Made by a program: the position numbers and the translations under genes. The notes beneath the pieces were generated by a model. That model did no database searches and was not told the DNA's origin. It saw only the letters and a program-made list of their open reading frames with translations. Shown here piece by piece: positions 52,824-60,625 of a DNA stretch of 64,000 nucleotides. The stretch spans positions 1 to 64,000 of the forward strand of contig CAJTFS010000009.1 in the NCBI GenBank assembly GCA_910575495.1. The letters run 5' to 3'. The stretch comes from Bacteroidales bacterium. Its GTDB lineage: Bacteria; Bacteroidota; Bacteroidia; Bacteroidales; Rikenellaceae. Each line of letters opens with the position of its first letter. Position 1 is the first letter of the stretch.

Positions 52824-53720
52824 ATGAAATTTTTGTTGCTATTTCTTGATTTCGTCCTCTGTTGTGTTGTCTGCCAGGCTCAAAAGCCGATTCCATCACG
52901 GCTCGATCCGCGAAATTATCCCAACGGCGTGGCGATGATTCATGATTCGGAGCTGGTGACATTCGGCTCCGACATTTCGGCATACGACACGTTGGACACA
53001 GCTTGTTACATGGCAACATATGATTTTACCTATCCGTCCAATGTCCGTTTTTCCGATCCTCCGCTGACCGACCGCATGATACTGGAAATCGGCAATCGGA
53101 AAACAGCCTTCTACAGCTTGGACCTTTTCAAGGACGACTCATTGTACACGTACCGCTGGAGACAATCGGGGAGGGCCGGTAATTTCAACTCCAACCATGT
53201 CCGGTTTTTTGTCTACGGAGATCGGCAGTCGCAGGAATTGGAGGTACAGCAGCGTATGCCGATGCAATCGGGACGTGTGGTCACAATCCCGAGAGAGGCC
53301 ATCCCGCAATGGACGATCGACACACTCGCATGCGAAATGCTGGGTTATCGATGCTTGCGGGCTACGACGCATTACGGCGGGCGAGACTGGACAGTCTGGT
53401 TTACGCTGGAGATACCGTTCTCGGTCGGCCCGTGGAAATTGTGGGGGCTTCCCGGCTTGGTTCTGAGAGCCGAAGAGGTGCAGGGGATGTTCTCTTTTAT
53501 CTGTACCTCCGTGATGGTTGCTGAGCGGCCGATTCGGCGCTATCGATGGCGCAGCGGCAAGCCGATCGACCACAACGCGTGGCTGAAACTTGAGGAGCGG
53601 ATGCACCGTTCTCCCTACGCAATGTTCGGACAAGATACGCAGATTGTCAGCATAGGCAATTCTCCCGGATTCATGGACGAAAATTGGGAGGTCCCTTACT
53701 ACCCGCTCGAACTGGAATGA
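52824..53720 (+). CDS. GLPGLI family protein D
   Basis: 298 residues with signal MKFLLLFLDFVLCCVVCQAQ. The N-terminal region RLDPRNYPNGVAMIHDSELV is closely matched in protein F (LLDPRNYANGMTFVDDAEL), so these two are the closest pair. GYRCLRATTHYGGRDWTVWF, LWGLPGLVLRAEE and the ending WEVPYYPLELE are intact. It starts 63 nt after precursor 3. Confidence 0.88.
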   Translation: MKFLLLFLDFVLCCVVCQAQKPIPSRLDPRNYPNGVAMIHDSELVTFGSDISAYDTLDTACYMATYDFTYPSNVRFSDPPLTDRMILEIGNRKTAFYSLDLFKDDSLYTYRWRQSGRAGNFNSNHVRFFVYGDRQSQELEVQQRMPMQSGRVVTIPREAIPQWTIDTLACEMLGYRCLRATTHYGGRDWTVWFTLEIPFSVGPWKLWGLPGLVLRAEEVQGMFSFICTSVMVAERPIRRYRWRSGKPIDHNAWLKLEERMHRSPYAMFGQDTQIVSIGNSPGFMDENWEVPYYPLELE

Positions 53721-53735
53721 TGCGTGTTGTCCCAC

Positions 53736-53966
53736 GTTATTCGCTGCGGCTCTGCCTGCCGCAGTAAATAAAAAGCCTTCCCACGAGGAAGCCGAACCGA
53801 GCCTGAGAACTCGCATGTCCAACCAAGTCGCAGAAAGGCATCGCAAAGGTAGCAAATCTTTTCAGAATCGCGAAAGCGGCAATGAAGACGGCGGTTCCGG
53901 AACATCCGTCGAGAAGCAAAAGTCCCGACCGAATATAAAAATGAAACCTAACAAAAAACCACAACT
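53736..53966. repeat. Cassette repeat R4 (upstream of precursor 4)
   Basis: Fourth copy; one A shorter in the A-run (AAAAAGCC) and with small changes near GCCTGCCGCAG. Its 3' part, from CGTCGAGAAGCAAAAGTCC to the ATG, is almost identical to R3. Confidence 0.92.
53770..53841 (-). ncRNA. Predicted minus-strand small RNA in R4
   Basis: -7 box TACCTTTG at 53844-53851; terminator T-run of five at 53770-53774. Confidence 0.45.
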
Positions 53967-54176
53967 ATGAAAGCTATGAAGAACTTTGCTGCACAGCAGC
54001 TCTCGAAAAAGGAAATGAACGACGTGAAAGGCGGACGAGTATATTGTGTTGTACACGATTCGGAAGGTCGTTTCATAATGGATGGGTATGCTCCCGAGGG
54101 AATGGATGCCAAACAAGCTGATCAAATGTTATGGGATCTTTACCGAGAAATGGATTTTTATGCTTTTTGTGCGTAA
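53967..54176 (+). CDS. GG-leader secreted peptide precursor 4
   Basis: 69 residues. Leader MKAMKNFAAQQLSKKEM then NDVKGG. The 46-residue core has Cys at its third-fourth position (RVYC) and next to last (AFCA), a turn DSEGR and an acidic helix KQADQMLWDLYREMD. Plan as in cores 1, 3 and 6, sequence different. Confidence 0.85.
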   Translation: MKAMKNFAAQQLSKKEMNDVKGGRVYCVVHDSEGRFIMDGYAPEGMDAKQADQMLWDLYREMDFYAFCA

Positions 54177-54190
54177 ATCAGAAATCTGAG

Positions 54191-54215
54191 ATGGAGCCTG
54201 TTTTACAGGCTCCAT
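54191..54215 (+). promoter_or_regulatory. Intercistronic hairpin after precursor 4
   Basis: ATGGAGCCTG, loop TTTTA, CAGGCTCCAT: a perfect 10-bp stem followed by TAAAA. Confidence 0.85.
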
Positions 54216-54236
54216 TAAAACTTAAAAAATATTCGA

Positions 54237-55151
54237 ATGCGGACTATCGTTTTTTTATTGTTGCTTCATATTACTCCCGTATTTCCGCAAGGAATAGCCC
54301 GTATTCCGATTTCACATGCGGATCGCTTTGTTTACTCTCGTATTTTACCCGATTGCCGAATAATAGATACGGCCTATATAAACGTAGCTTATGAATATCT
54401 GTTCATGACAGATACGATAAAAAAACAAAGATGGCGAGATATTGTTATTTTACAGGTTGGGAGAAGTTATGCTAAATATTTTAGTGGGCGCGGATATGTT
54501 ATTGATTCCTTAAATAGTACAAAAACCGTATTGCCGCATAGCAAACTGGATTTCGCACAACTTTGGTTTTCTTTTAACCATTCAAACGATGAGAGCGCAT
54601 ATTATACATCAAAGACCGATATTTTATGGAATGGCCAACAACATGTATTCACGGTTTGGCAACCAGAGCCTACGTCTTATCATGCCGGCCAAGGATATGT
54701 ATATCAAGATTTGATTTCCGATTTGAAATGGGAATTATGTAATAGCGAGCATACGGAACCCATCTTAGGTTATAATTGTATCAAAGCTACGACCGTATTT
54801 CGAGGACGGACATATATCGCCTGGTTTACACCGGATATTCCAGTGCATATTGGGCCATGGAAATTCGTGGGATTGCCAGGTCTAATTCTGCGGGTTGAAA
54901 CTGAGGATCGTCAATTTTATTGGGGATGTCGAATGATCAGTTCCCAACCGATCCCGATCGTTGAATTTTTTTACGATTACAAAACCACGACAAGACAACA
55001 ACATATGAAATTCGAGCGCCGTATTCATAAGACGCCTCAGATCCTATTTGAAATGAATGGTATGGAAGTTCGTTTATTTGATCGGCAACGACTATATTCT
55101 CCGGAAGAAATCGAGTGGACGATTCCTTATAATCCCATTGAATTAGAATGA
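54237..55151 (+). CDS. GLPGLI family protein E
   Basis: 304 residues with signal MRTIVFLLLLHITPVFPQG. GYNCIKATTVFRGRTYIAWF, FVGLPGLILRVET and WTIPYNPIELE are intact. Markedly AT-rich compared with its neighbours, suggesting a separate origin for this cassette. It starts 60 nt after precursor 4. Confidence 0.88.
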   Translation: MRTIVFLLLLHITPVFPQGIARIPISHADRFVYSRILPDCRIIDTAYINVAYEYLFMTDTIKKQRWRDIVILQVGRSYAKYFSGRGYVIDSLNSTKTVLPHSKLDFAQLWFSFNHSNDESAYYTSKTDILWNGQQHVFTVWQPEPTSYHAGQGYVYQDLISDLKWELCNSEHTEPILGYNCIKATTVFRGRTYIAWFTPDIPVHIGPWKFVGLPGLILRVETEDRQFYWGCRMISSQPIPIVEFFYDYKTTTRQQHMKFERRIHKTPQILFEMNGMEVRLFDRQRLYSPEEIEWTIPYNPIELE

Positions 55152-55179
55152 AATCGAATGGATCCGGGTTATCCGACTA

Positions 55180-55405
55180 TTATTCGCTGCGGCTTTGCCG
55201 GCCGTGGCAAATAAAAAAGCCTTCCCACGAGGAAGCAAAACCGAGCCTGAGAACTCGCATGTCCAACCAAATCGCAGAAAGGCATCGCAAAGGTAGCAAA
55301 TCTTTTCAGAATCGCAGTCGCGATAATGAAAACGGCGGTTACGGAGCATCCGTCGACAAGCAAAAGCCCGAACAAAATTAAAAACCGAAAACAAAAATTA
55401 CGACT
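55180..55405. repeat. Cassette repeat R5 (upstream of precursor 5)
   Basis: Fifth copy. Its upstream border (ATCGAATGGATCCGGGTTAT) repeats that of R3. The conserved frame MSNQIAERHRKGSKS ends in a stop at 55381, short of the precursor start. Confidence 0.92.
55213..55285 (-). ncRNA. Predicted minus-strand small RNA in R5
   Basis: -7 box TACCTTTG at 55288-55295; terminator at 55213-55236. Confidence 0.45.
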
Positions 55406-55648
55406 ATGAAATCGATGAAAGATTTTGTTGTACAGCAGCTCTCGAAAAAGGAAATGAACGACGTGAAAGGCGGGCGTTTGTGCGGTCCTTTCCAATATGA
55501 ATTCTCCTGTACATTTCATCTTCATGGTGGAGGAAGTGTCCCCGGACGAGTTTGTGCCTCCGATGGATTTTCCGCAGTGATTAAAGGAGGTTTGGAGATC
55601 GAAAAAAGTTTAGGTGGCGGTGCTATTGCTAATCAAACATGCCTTTGA
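55406..55648 (+). CDS. GG-leader secreted peptide precursor 5
   Basis: 80 residues, the longest precursor. Leader MKSMKDFVVQQLSKKEM then NDVKGG. The 57-residue core has four cysteines (RLCGPF, EFSCTF, RVCASD, QTCL) and Gly-rich stretches HGGGSVPG and SLGGGAIA; it has no counterpart among the other cores. A second GG at VIKGG is not at a leader boundary. Its partner gene is a thioredoxin-like protein, not a GLPGLI protein. Confidence 0.83.
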   Translation: MKSMKDFVVQQLSKKEMNDVKGGRLCGPFQYEFSCTFHLHGGGSVPGRVCASDGFSAVIKGGLEIEKSLGGGAIANQTCL

Positions 55649-55658
55649 CAGATTTACT

Positions 55659-55696
55659 ATATTTTGACATGGAGCTATTGCTCCATGTCAAAATAT
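55659..55696 (+). promoter_or_regulatory. Intercistronic hairpin after precursor 5
   Basis: ATATTTTGACATGGAG, loop CTATTG, CTCCATGTCAAAATAT: a perfect 16-bp stem, the longest of the set. Confidence 0.9.
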
Positions 55697-55712
55697 TCAC
55701 GAACTCTAAGAT

Positions 55713-56972
55713 ATGAAAAAATTCTTTTTTATTTTCGGAATGTTTTTGGCTGCATCGTGCCATTCAGGTGATATCAACGTAGATATTGCATTGGATTCGG
55801 ACATATACGAGGAGAACGACCGGATATATCTTTTCGTACAATACGGAAATCAATTGGCATTGATCGATTCTTGCCGAATCACAGACGGCCGAGCCCTTTT
55901 TCGGGGAAAGATTCCACAAAAAGAAGTGCTTGCCGAGATTATGATTCCGAATAAGGCAAGCCATATTTTACTGGTAGCCGAGGGCGAAAATATAAAGTTG
56001 CGTGTCAATAAACAAACGCGTTCTTTTTTTCCGATGTGCGAGGGTTCTTACGCAACGAAACGTATAGCGGAAATCGCCCGGCGATACCGGGAAATCGGTT
56101 ATAGTAAACTGGACTCCCTGAAACGGTTGCATGACGAGCTTCCGGCCGATCATCCCGATTGCGAATCTCTCGCACGAACGATCCGCACCCACGAACGGGA
56201 ATTGTCCGACCTGGTTTGCGATGCGCTGACCAACGACCGAAGCGTATTATTGGCCATTACGGCAAAAATGTGGTTTTGCGACTCGAATCCGGCGATTCCC
56301 GACGACAGCATGGCGCGGATCGTCGCCGGCATTTGTCAGCGATTTCCTGATGATCCGAATCTCGCTTCCATCGATCCCGAACGTCGGGCATCGCCGCCGA
56401 CGTCGGAGAGTATGAAGGCTTTCAATCTGAAAGCGCAGTTGACCGGGCGTCCGTTGCCTTATCCGGATATGAAAGCGACGAAACAGCCCGAATCCATAGA
56501 CTATGATGCTTATCCTGCTTACGGGATAGGCGACATCGTACAACCTTTTTCGCTCGTTGATCTATCCGGAACCGAGCAGAATATCGCTGATTATGATACG
56601 GAATTTCTGCTCGTAGATTTTTGGGCTTCGTGGTGCCGCCCCTGTCTTCATGAAATTCCGCATCTTTTGGCTGTCGGACAACGCTTTAACAAAGTTCTGA
56701 CCATTTATGCCGTATCGCTCGACGAAGATTCGGAGACTTGGAAAAAAGCGGTCGAAAAAAACGGTATGCACCCGTTTGCCAACGTCCATCTATCCAAAGA
56801 CATGCCGTCATTCGCCGAATTGGCAGCTCGATTCGGCATTCGAGCCATTCCGCATAATCTCTTGTTGAATCGCGAACGTCGAATTATTGCGGTCGATTTG
56901 CGAGGCGAGGCACTTGAGAAAGAAATGGAAAAATTGATCGCTCCCAATCCCTTCCCGAACTTGAATAATTAA
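55713..56972 (+). CDS. TlpA/ResA-like thioredoxin lipoprotein (DUF4369 N-terminus)
   Basis: 419 residues. Lipoprotein signal ending LAASCHS (lipidated Cys at about 16), a DUF4369-type beta domain (about 20-110), a helical middle and a C-terminal TlpA fold (about 275-419) with the active site DFWASWCRPCLHEIP and cis-Pro in IRAIPHNLLLN. Unlike the homolog at 26900-28042, both cysteines are present. It could reduce or isomerise wrong disulfides in the peptides. It takes the place of a GLPGLI gene in cassette 5, 64 nt after the precursor stop. Confidence 0.88.
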   Translation: MKKFFFIFGMFLAASCHSGDINVDIALDSDIYEENDRIYLFVQYGNQLALIDSCRITDGRALFRGKIPQKEVLAEIMIPNKASHILLVAEGENIKLRVNKQTRSFFPMCEGSYATKRIAEIARRYREIGYSKLDSLKRLHDELPADHPDCESLARTIRTHERELSDLVCDALTNDRSVLLAITAKMWFCDSNPAIPDDSMARIVAGICQRFPDDPNLASIDPERRASPPTSESMKAFNLKAQLTGRPLPYPDMKATKQPESIDYDAYPAYGIGDIVQPFSLVDLSGTEQNIADYDTEFLLVDFWASWCRPCLHEIPHLLAVGQRFNKVLTIYAVSLDEDSETWKKAVEKNGMHPFANVHLSKDMPSFAELAARFGIRAIPHNLLLNRERRIIAVDLRGEALEKEMEKLIAPNPFPNLNN

Positions 56973-56981
56973 AAAACACAC

Positions 56982-59243
56982 ATGCCTTTTCCCCACTACA
57001 CCCAGCTCGATGCGATGGATTGCGGGCCCACGTCGCTGCGGATCATCGCTCAGTACTACGGTAAGCATTATTCGTTGCAAAGTCTCCGCGAGAAGTGCCA
57101 TATTTCGCGCGAGGGCGTTTCGTTGTTGGGCATCAGCGATGCGGCCGAAGCCATCGGTTTCCGTTCTACGGGTGTCAAGCTCTCTTGGGAGCAGCTGCGT
57201 GATGAGGCAAATTTGCCGTGCATCGTCCATTGGAACCAGCAGCATTTCATCGTGGTCTATCGCATTGCAAAGCGACACGGGCAATGGTGGGTGTGGGTCT
57301 CCGACCCGGCGCAGGGGCTGTTGAAATATAGTGAGGCGCAATTCCGCAAGGCTTGGGAGCAAAGCCGCGAGCTGCCCGATCTTGCGGCCGTTCTCTCCGA
57401 ACATCGGGCAGGACGCCCCGTTGCGTTGCCCGACACTTCCGGAGGCAAAGGCATCGCTTTGTTGCTGGAGCCGACACCTGCATTCTATAAAGAAAAAGGC
57501 GACGAGGATAAGCGCTTGCGGTTCGGTCAGCTGTTGCATTATCTCCGCCCTTATAAAAGCTACCTCATCCAGCTCACGTTGGCTATGCTCACCGCCAGCG
57601 TGTTGAGCCTTGTCTTGCCCTTCCTCACCCAGTCGGTTGTCGACAAGGGTATTGGCACGGGTAACCTGTCGTTCGTCGTCATGATGCTCGTGGCGCAGGT
57701 CGTGCTGGTGCTGGGGCAGTTGGCCAATAACCTGATCCGTTCGTGGTTGATGCTTCACATGACCGCACGCATCAGTATTTCGCTCATTTCCGATTTCTTG
57801 GCCAAGCTCATGCGTCTGCCGATCGCTTTCTTCGACAGCAAAATGGTCGGCGACATCATGCAGCGCATCGGCGACTACGACCGCATCCAGACATTTCTGA
57901 CCGGTTCGCTTCTCAGCATGGTCATGGCCGTCATTTCGTTCGTCATTTACGGTGCGGTCATGGGCGGTTACGACCTGACGATTCTCGGCATATTCCTCGT
58001 CGGCAGTGCGCTTTACGTCGGTTGGATCCTGCTCTTCATGAAGCGCCGCCGCAAACTTGACTACATGCGTTTTCAGGAGGCTGCTGCCAACCAAAGCAAC
58101 ATCGTGCAGCTCATCAACGGCATGCAGGAAATCAAGCTCAACAACTGCGAGAAGCAGAAACGTTGGGAGTGGGAGCGCATCCAAGCCCGCCTGTTCCAGG
58201 TTTCGATCAAAGGGCTTGTACTCGGTCAGACACAGGAAGTGGGCGGCACGTTCATTGACCAGACCAAGAACGTCGTCATCTCGTTCCTCGCCGCTTCGGC
58301 TGTTATCAGCGGCAATATGACCCTCGGCATGATGGTCGCCCTGCAATACATCATCGGACAGCTGAACGCTCCGCTGTCGCAGTTCATCCAGTTCGTGCAG
58401 GCGACGCAGGATGCCAAGATTTCGTTGGAGCGTCTCTCCGAAATTCAAGATAAAGACGACGAGGAGCTTGCCGACGAGGAACGCATCCGCGAGATTCCCG
58501 AAAATGCCGACATCGAGTTTCGCCATGTTACGTTCCAATACGACGGGCCGCACTCGGCCAAAGCGCTGGACGATGTCTCGGTAACGATTCCGGCCAATAA
58601 GGTTACGGCCATCGTCGGCGCCAGCGGTTCGGGTAAAACCACCATGCTCAAAATGATGCTGGGTTTCTATGCGCCAGCCAGCGGCGAGGTGTCGCTGAAC
58701 GGTCGCAAGGTCTCGCAGTATAACGCTTCGTGTTGGCGCCGCGCTTGCGGTACGGTGATGCAGGAGGGTTACATCTTTTCCGATACCATCGCCAATAACA
58801 TCGGCGTCTCGGACGAGCGGCCCGACATGGAGCGGGTGCGGCGAGCTACGGCTATCGCCAATATCGATTCGTTCATCGATGAACTGCCACTCGGCTACAA
58901 CACTAAAATTGGCGCCGACGGCCACGGTCTGAGTGCCGGGCAGAAGCAACGGCTTCTGATCGCCCGGGCAGCCTATAAGGATGCCAAATACCTCTTTTTC
59001 GACGAGGCGACCAATTCGTTGGATGCCAACAACGAACGAACAATCATGGAACGGCTCGAACGGCTGTTTGAGAACAAGACGGTCGTGGTGGTGGCGCACC
59101 GACTCTCGACCGTGAAGAATGCCGACAACATCCTTGTCCTCGACCACGGCCGCATCGTCGAACAAGGTACGCATGCCGAACTGACGACCAGGAAAGGATA
59201 TTATTACGAGCTGGTCAAAAACCAGCTGGATTTGGGTAATTAA
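56982..59243 (+). CDS. C39-peptidase ABC exporter (bacteriocin/GG-peptide type)
   Basis: 753 residues. N-terminal C39 peptidase (about 1-130) with Gln8, Cys14 in DAMDCGPTSL, His88 in QQHFIVV and Asp108 in SDPAQG, all four catalytic positions present. Six membrane helices (about 180-460) and the nucleotide-binding domain follow: Walker A VGASGSGKTT near 545, signature LSAGQKQRLLIARA near 650, Walker B YLFFDEATNSLD. Such proteins cut the GG leader and export the core peptide. All six precursor leaders in this locus are expected substrates. Confidence 0.95.
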   Translation: MPFPHYTQLDAMDCGPTSLRIIAQYYGKHYSLQSLREKCHISREGVSLLGISDAAEAIGFRSTGVKLSWEQLRDEANLPCIVHWNQQHFIVVYRIAKRHGQWWVWVSDPAQGLLKYSEAQFRKAWEQSRELPDLAAVLSEHRAGRPVALPDTSGGKGIALLLEPTPAFYKEKGDEDKRLRFGQLLHYLRPYKSYLIQLTLAMLTASVLSLVLPFLTQSVVDKGIGTGNLSFVVMMLVAQVVLVLGQLANNLIRSWLMLHMTARISISLISDFLAKLMRLPIAFFDSKMVGDIMQRIGDYDRIQTFLTGSLLSMVMAVISFVIYGAVMGGYDLTILGIFLVGSALYVGWILLFMKRRRKLDYMRFQEAAANQSNIVQLINGMQEIKLNNCEKQKRWEWERIQARLFQVSIKGLVLGQTQEVGGTFIDQTKNVVISFLAASAVISGNMTLGMMVALQYIIGQLNAPLSQFIQFVQATQDAKISLERLSEIQDKDDEELADEERIREIPENADIEFRHVTFQYDGPHSAKALDDVSVTIPANKVTAIVGASGSGKTTMLKMMLGFYAPASGEVSLNGRKVSQYNASCWRRACGTVMQEGYIFSDTIANNIGVSDERPDMERVRRATAIANIDSFIDELPLGYNTKIGADGHGLSAGQKQRLLIARAAYKDAKYLFFDEATNSLDANNERTIMERLERLFENKTVVVVAHRLSTVKNADNILVLDHGRIVEQGTHAELTTRKGYYYELVKNQLDLGN

Positions 59244-59257
59244 ATATAACTCGACGT

Positions 59258-59478
59258 GTTGCGGCTTTGCCGGCCGTGGCAAATAAAAAAGCCTTCCCAC
59301 GGGGAAGCAAAACCGAGCCTGAGAAACTCGCATGTCCAACCAAATCGCAGAAAGGCATCGCAAAGGTAGCAAATCTTTTCAGAATCGCAGTCGCGATAAT
59401 GAAAACGGCGGTTGCGGAACATCCGTCGACAAGCAAAAGTCCGAACAAAATTAAAAACCGAAAACAAAAATTACGACT
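59258..59478. repeat. Cassette repeat R6 (upstream of precursor 6)
   Basis: Sixth copy, directly after the ABC transporter gene. It has one extra A in GAGAAACTCGC and a changed loop (CACGGGG). The frame ending KNRKQKLRL stops in an ATGA overlap with the precursor start. Confidence 0.92.
59285..59358 (-). ncRNA. Predicted minus-strand small RNA in R6
   Basis: -7 box TACCTTTG at 59361-59368; the loop change A to G keeps the stem GCTTCC/GGAAGGC intact. Confidence 0.45.
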
Positions 59479-59700
59479 ATGAAATCGGTGAAAGATTTCG
59501 CTGCACGGCAGCTCTCGAAAACGGAAATGAACAACGTAAAAGGCGGCATGCGGACGGAGTGTCTGATGGAGTTGCCGGATGGTACAATTATCAATTTTGA
59601 CATTATTTCGCGAGAAGACTATCAGAATGTCGAGCGCGAAATGCAAAAGGCTTACGAGGGTATCGGAGCCGTATCTTGCCAGCCTTGGATTTTAAACTGA
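59479..59700 (+). CDS. GG-leader secreted peptide precursor 6
   Basis: 73 residues. Leader MKSVKDFAARQLSKTEM then NNVKGG, the most diverged leader. The 50-residue core has Cys at RTEC and SC near the end, a turn LPDGT, a helix YQNVEREMQKAYEG and the ending CQPWILN, close to core 3. One disulfide possible. Confidence 0.85.
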   Translation: MKSVKDFAARQLSKTEMNNVKGGMRTECLMELPDGTIINFDIISREDYQNVEREMQKAYEGIGAVSCQPWILN

Positions 59701-59706
59701 AATGTT

Positions 59707-59735
59707 TCAAGAGGTGGGCTTTGCTCTCCTCTTGA
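59707..59735 (+). promoter_or_regulatory. Intercistronic hairpin after precursor 6
   Basis: TCAAGAGG, interior TGGGCTTTGCTCT, CCTCTTGA: 8-bp stem with a partly paired interior, the weakest of the set. Confidence 0.75.
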
Positions 59736-59750
59736 TTGAAATTGTTTTTA

Positions 59751-60623
59751 ATGAGATACGCAATATTTCTGACAGCTTGCCTGTTTGCCGGATTTTGTTT
59801 CGGGCAAAGTCCGGAAGAGCGGAAACGCTTGCTCGATCCTCGCAATTATGCGAACGGAATGACTTTCGTCGATGACGCGGAATTGCAGATTCGCGGTTCG
59901 GATATTTCGAAGTATACGGTTCTCGATACGGCCTGGCTCGTTGCGCTGTATCGGTATAGACACCCTTATTCCTCCAAACGGAGAAAGGAAGACGGCGAAC
60001 GTATGAAATTGGAAATCGGCAAGCGAATAACCGCATTTTATAGTCGCGATCTATATGAAACAGATTCGCTTTACACAATTTATAATCGCGGAATAAGTGC
60101 GAATAATTGTGCTTGTATGGTGTATGCCAGACGAGAGCAAGGATATTTTGAGGTAATAAACCGAATGCCGTTCCGTTCCGACGCAGCTATTCTCGTTGAA
60201 GATTCCGACATGCCAGAATGGCGGATCGGGACGGAGGAAATGATTATACTCGGTTATCGATGTCTGCGGGCAACGGCATTTTATTGTGGTCGCGAATGGG
60301 TCGTTTGGTTCACGTATGAAATTCCCGTTGCGGCCGGTCCGTGGAAACTTTGCAATTTACCCGGGCTGATTCTCAGAGCGGAGGACGGCACGGGGGATTA
60401 TATATTTGAATGTGAAGCTTTGCAACATGACAAATCCTTGATTCGTAAATATGAATGGCATTATACGCGGATGAAAAAGAACGCATGGCTGGCTTTTGAA
60501 AAAAGAATGTACACAGCTCCGTTTTCGTTATTCGGAGAAAATACGCTTATAATCAGCGGTAAAAAAGGAGGCCGGCTGGACGACACTTGGACGATCCCTT
60601 ATAACCCTATTGAACTGGAATAG
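59751..60623 (+). CDS. GLPGLI family protein F
   Basis: 290 residues with signal MRYAIFLTACLFAGFCFGQ. LGYRCLRATAFYCGREWVVWF is intact; the signature reads CNLPGLILRAED, with Asn in place of the first Gly. The end is WTIPYNPIELE. The ATG at 59751 lies 50 nt after precursor 6; a TTG 15 nt earlier is less likely. Closest to protein D in this locus. The membrane fusion gene follows after 2 nt. Confidence 0.88.
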   Translation: MRYAIFLTACLFAGFCFGQSPEERKRLLDPRNYANGMTFVDDAELQIRGSDISKYTVLDTAWLVALYRYRHPYSSKRRKEDGERMKLEIGKRITAFYSRDLYETDSLYTIYNRGISANNCACMVYARREQGYFEVINRMPFRSDAAILVEDSDMPEWRIGTEEMIILGYRCLRATAFYCGREWVVWFTYEIPVAAGPWKLCNLPGLILRAEDGTGDYIFECEALQHDKSLIRKYEWHYTRMKKNAWLAFEKRMYTAPFSLFGENTLIISGKKGGRLDDTWTIPYNPIELE

Positions 60624-60625
60624 CT

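Noticed and set aside
44130..59467. Repeated minus-strand frames in each block (C-E-F-S-G-S-V-L-L-P-R-G-K-A type products)
   Set aside because: Frames are open because the block is repeated; they break in R6 by a single inserted base, and the conserved elements are promoter-like and terminator-like instead of codons.
44375..59700. Lanthipeptide, thiopeptide or radical-SAM modified peptides
   Set aside because: No LanM/LanB, YcaO or radical-SAM gene is present in the locus; only disulfide-forming and transport genes are.
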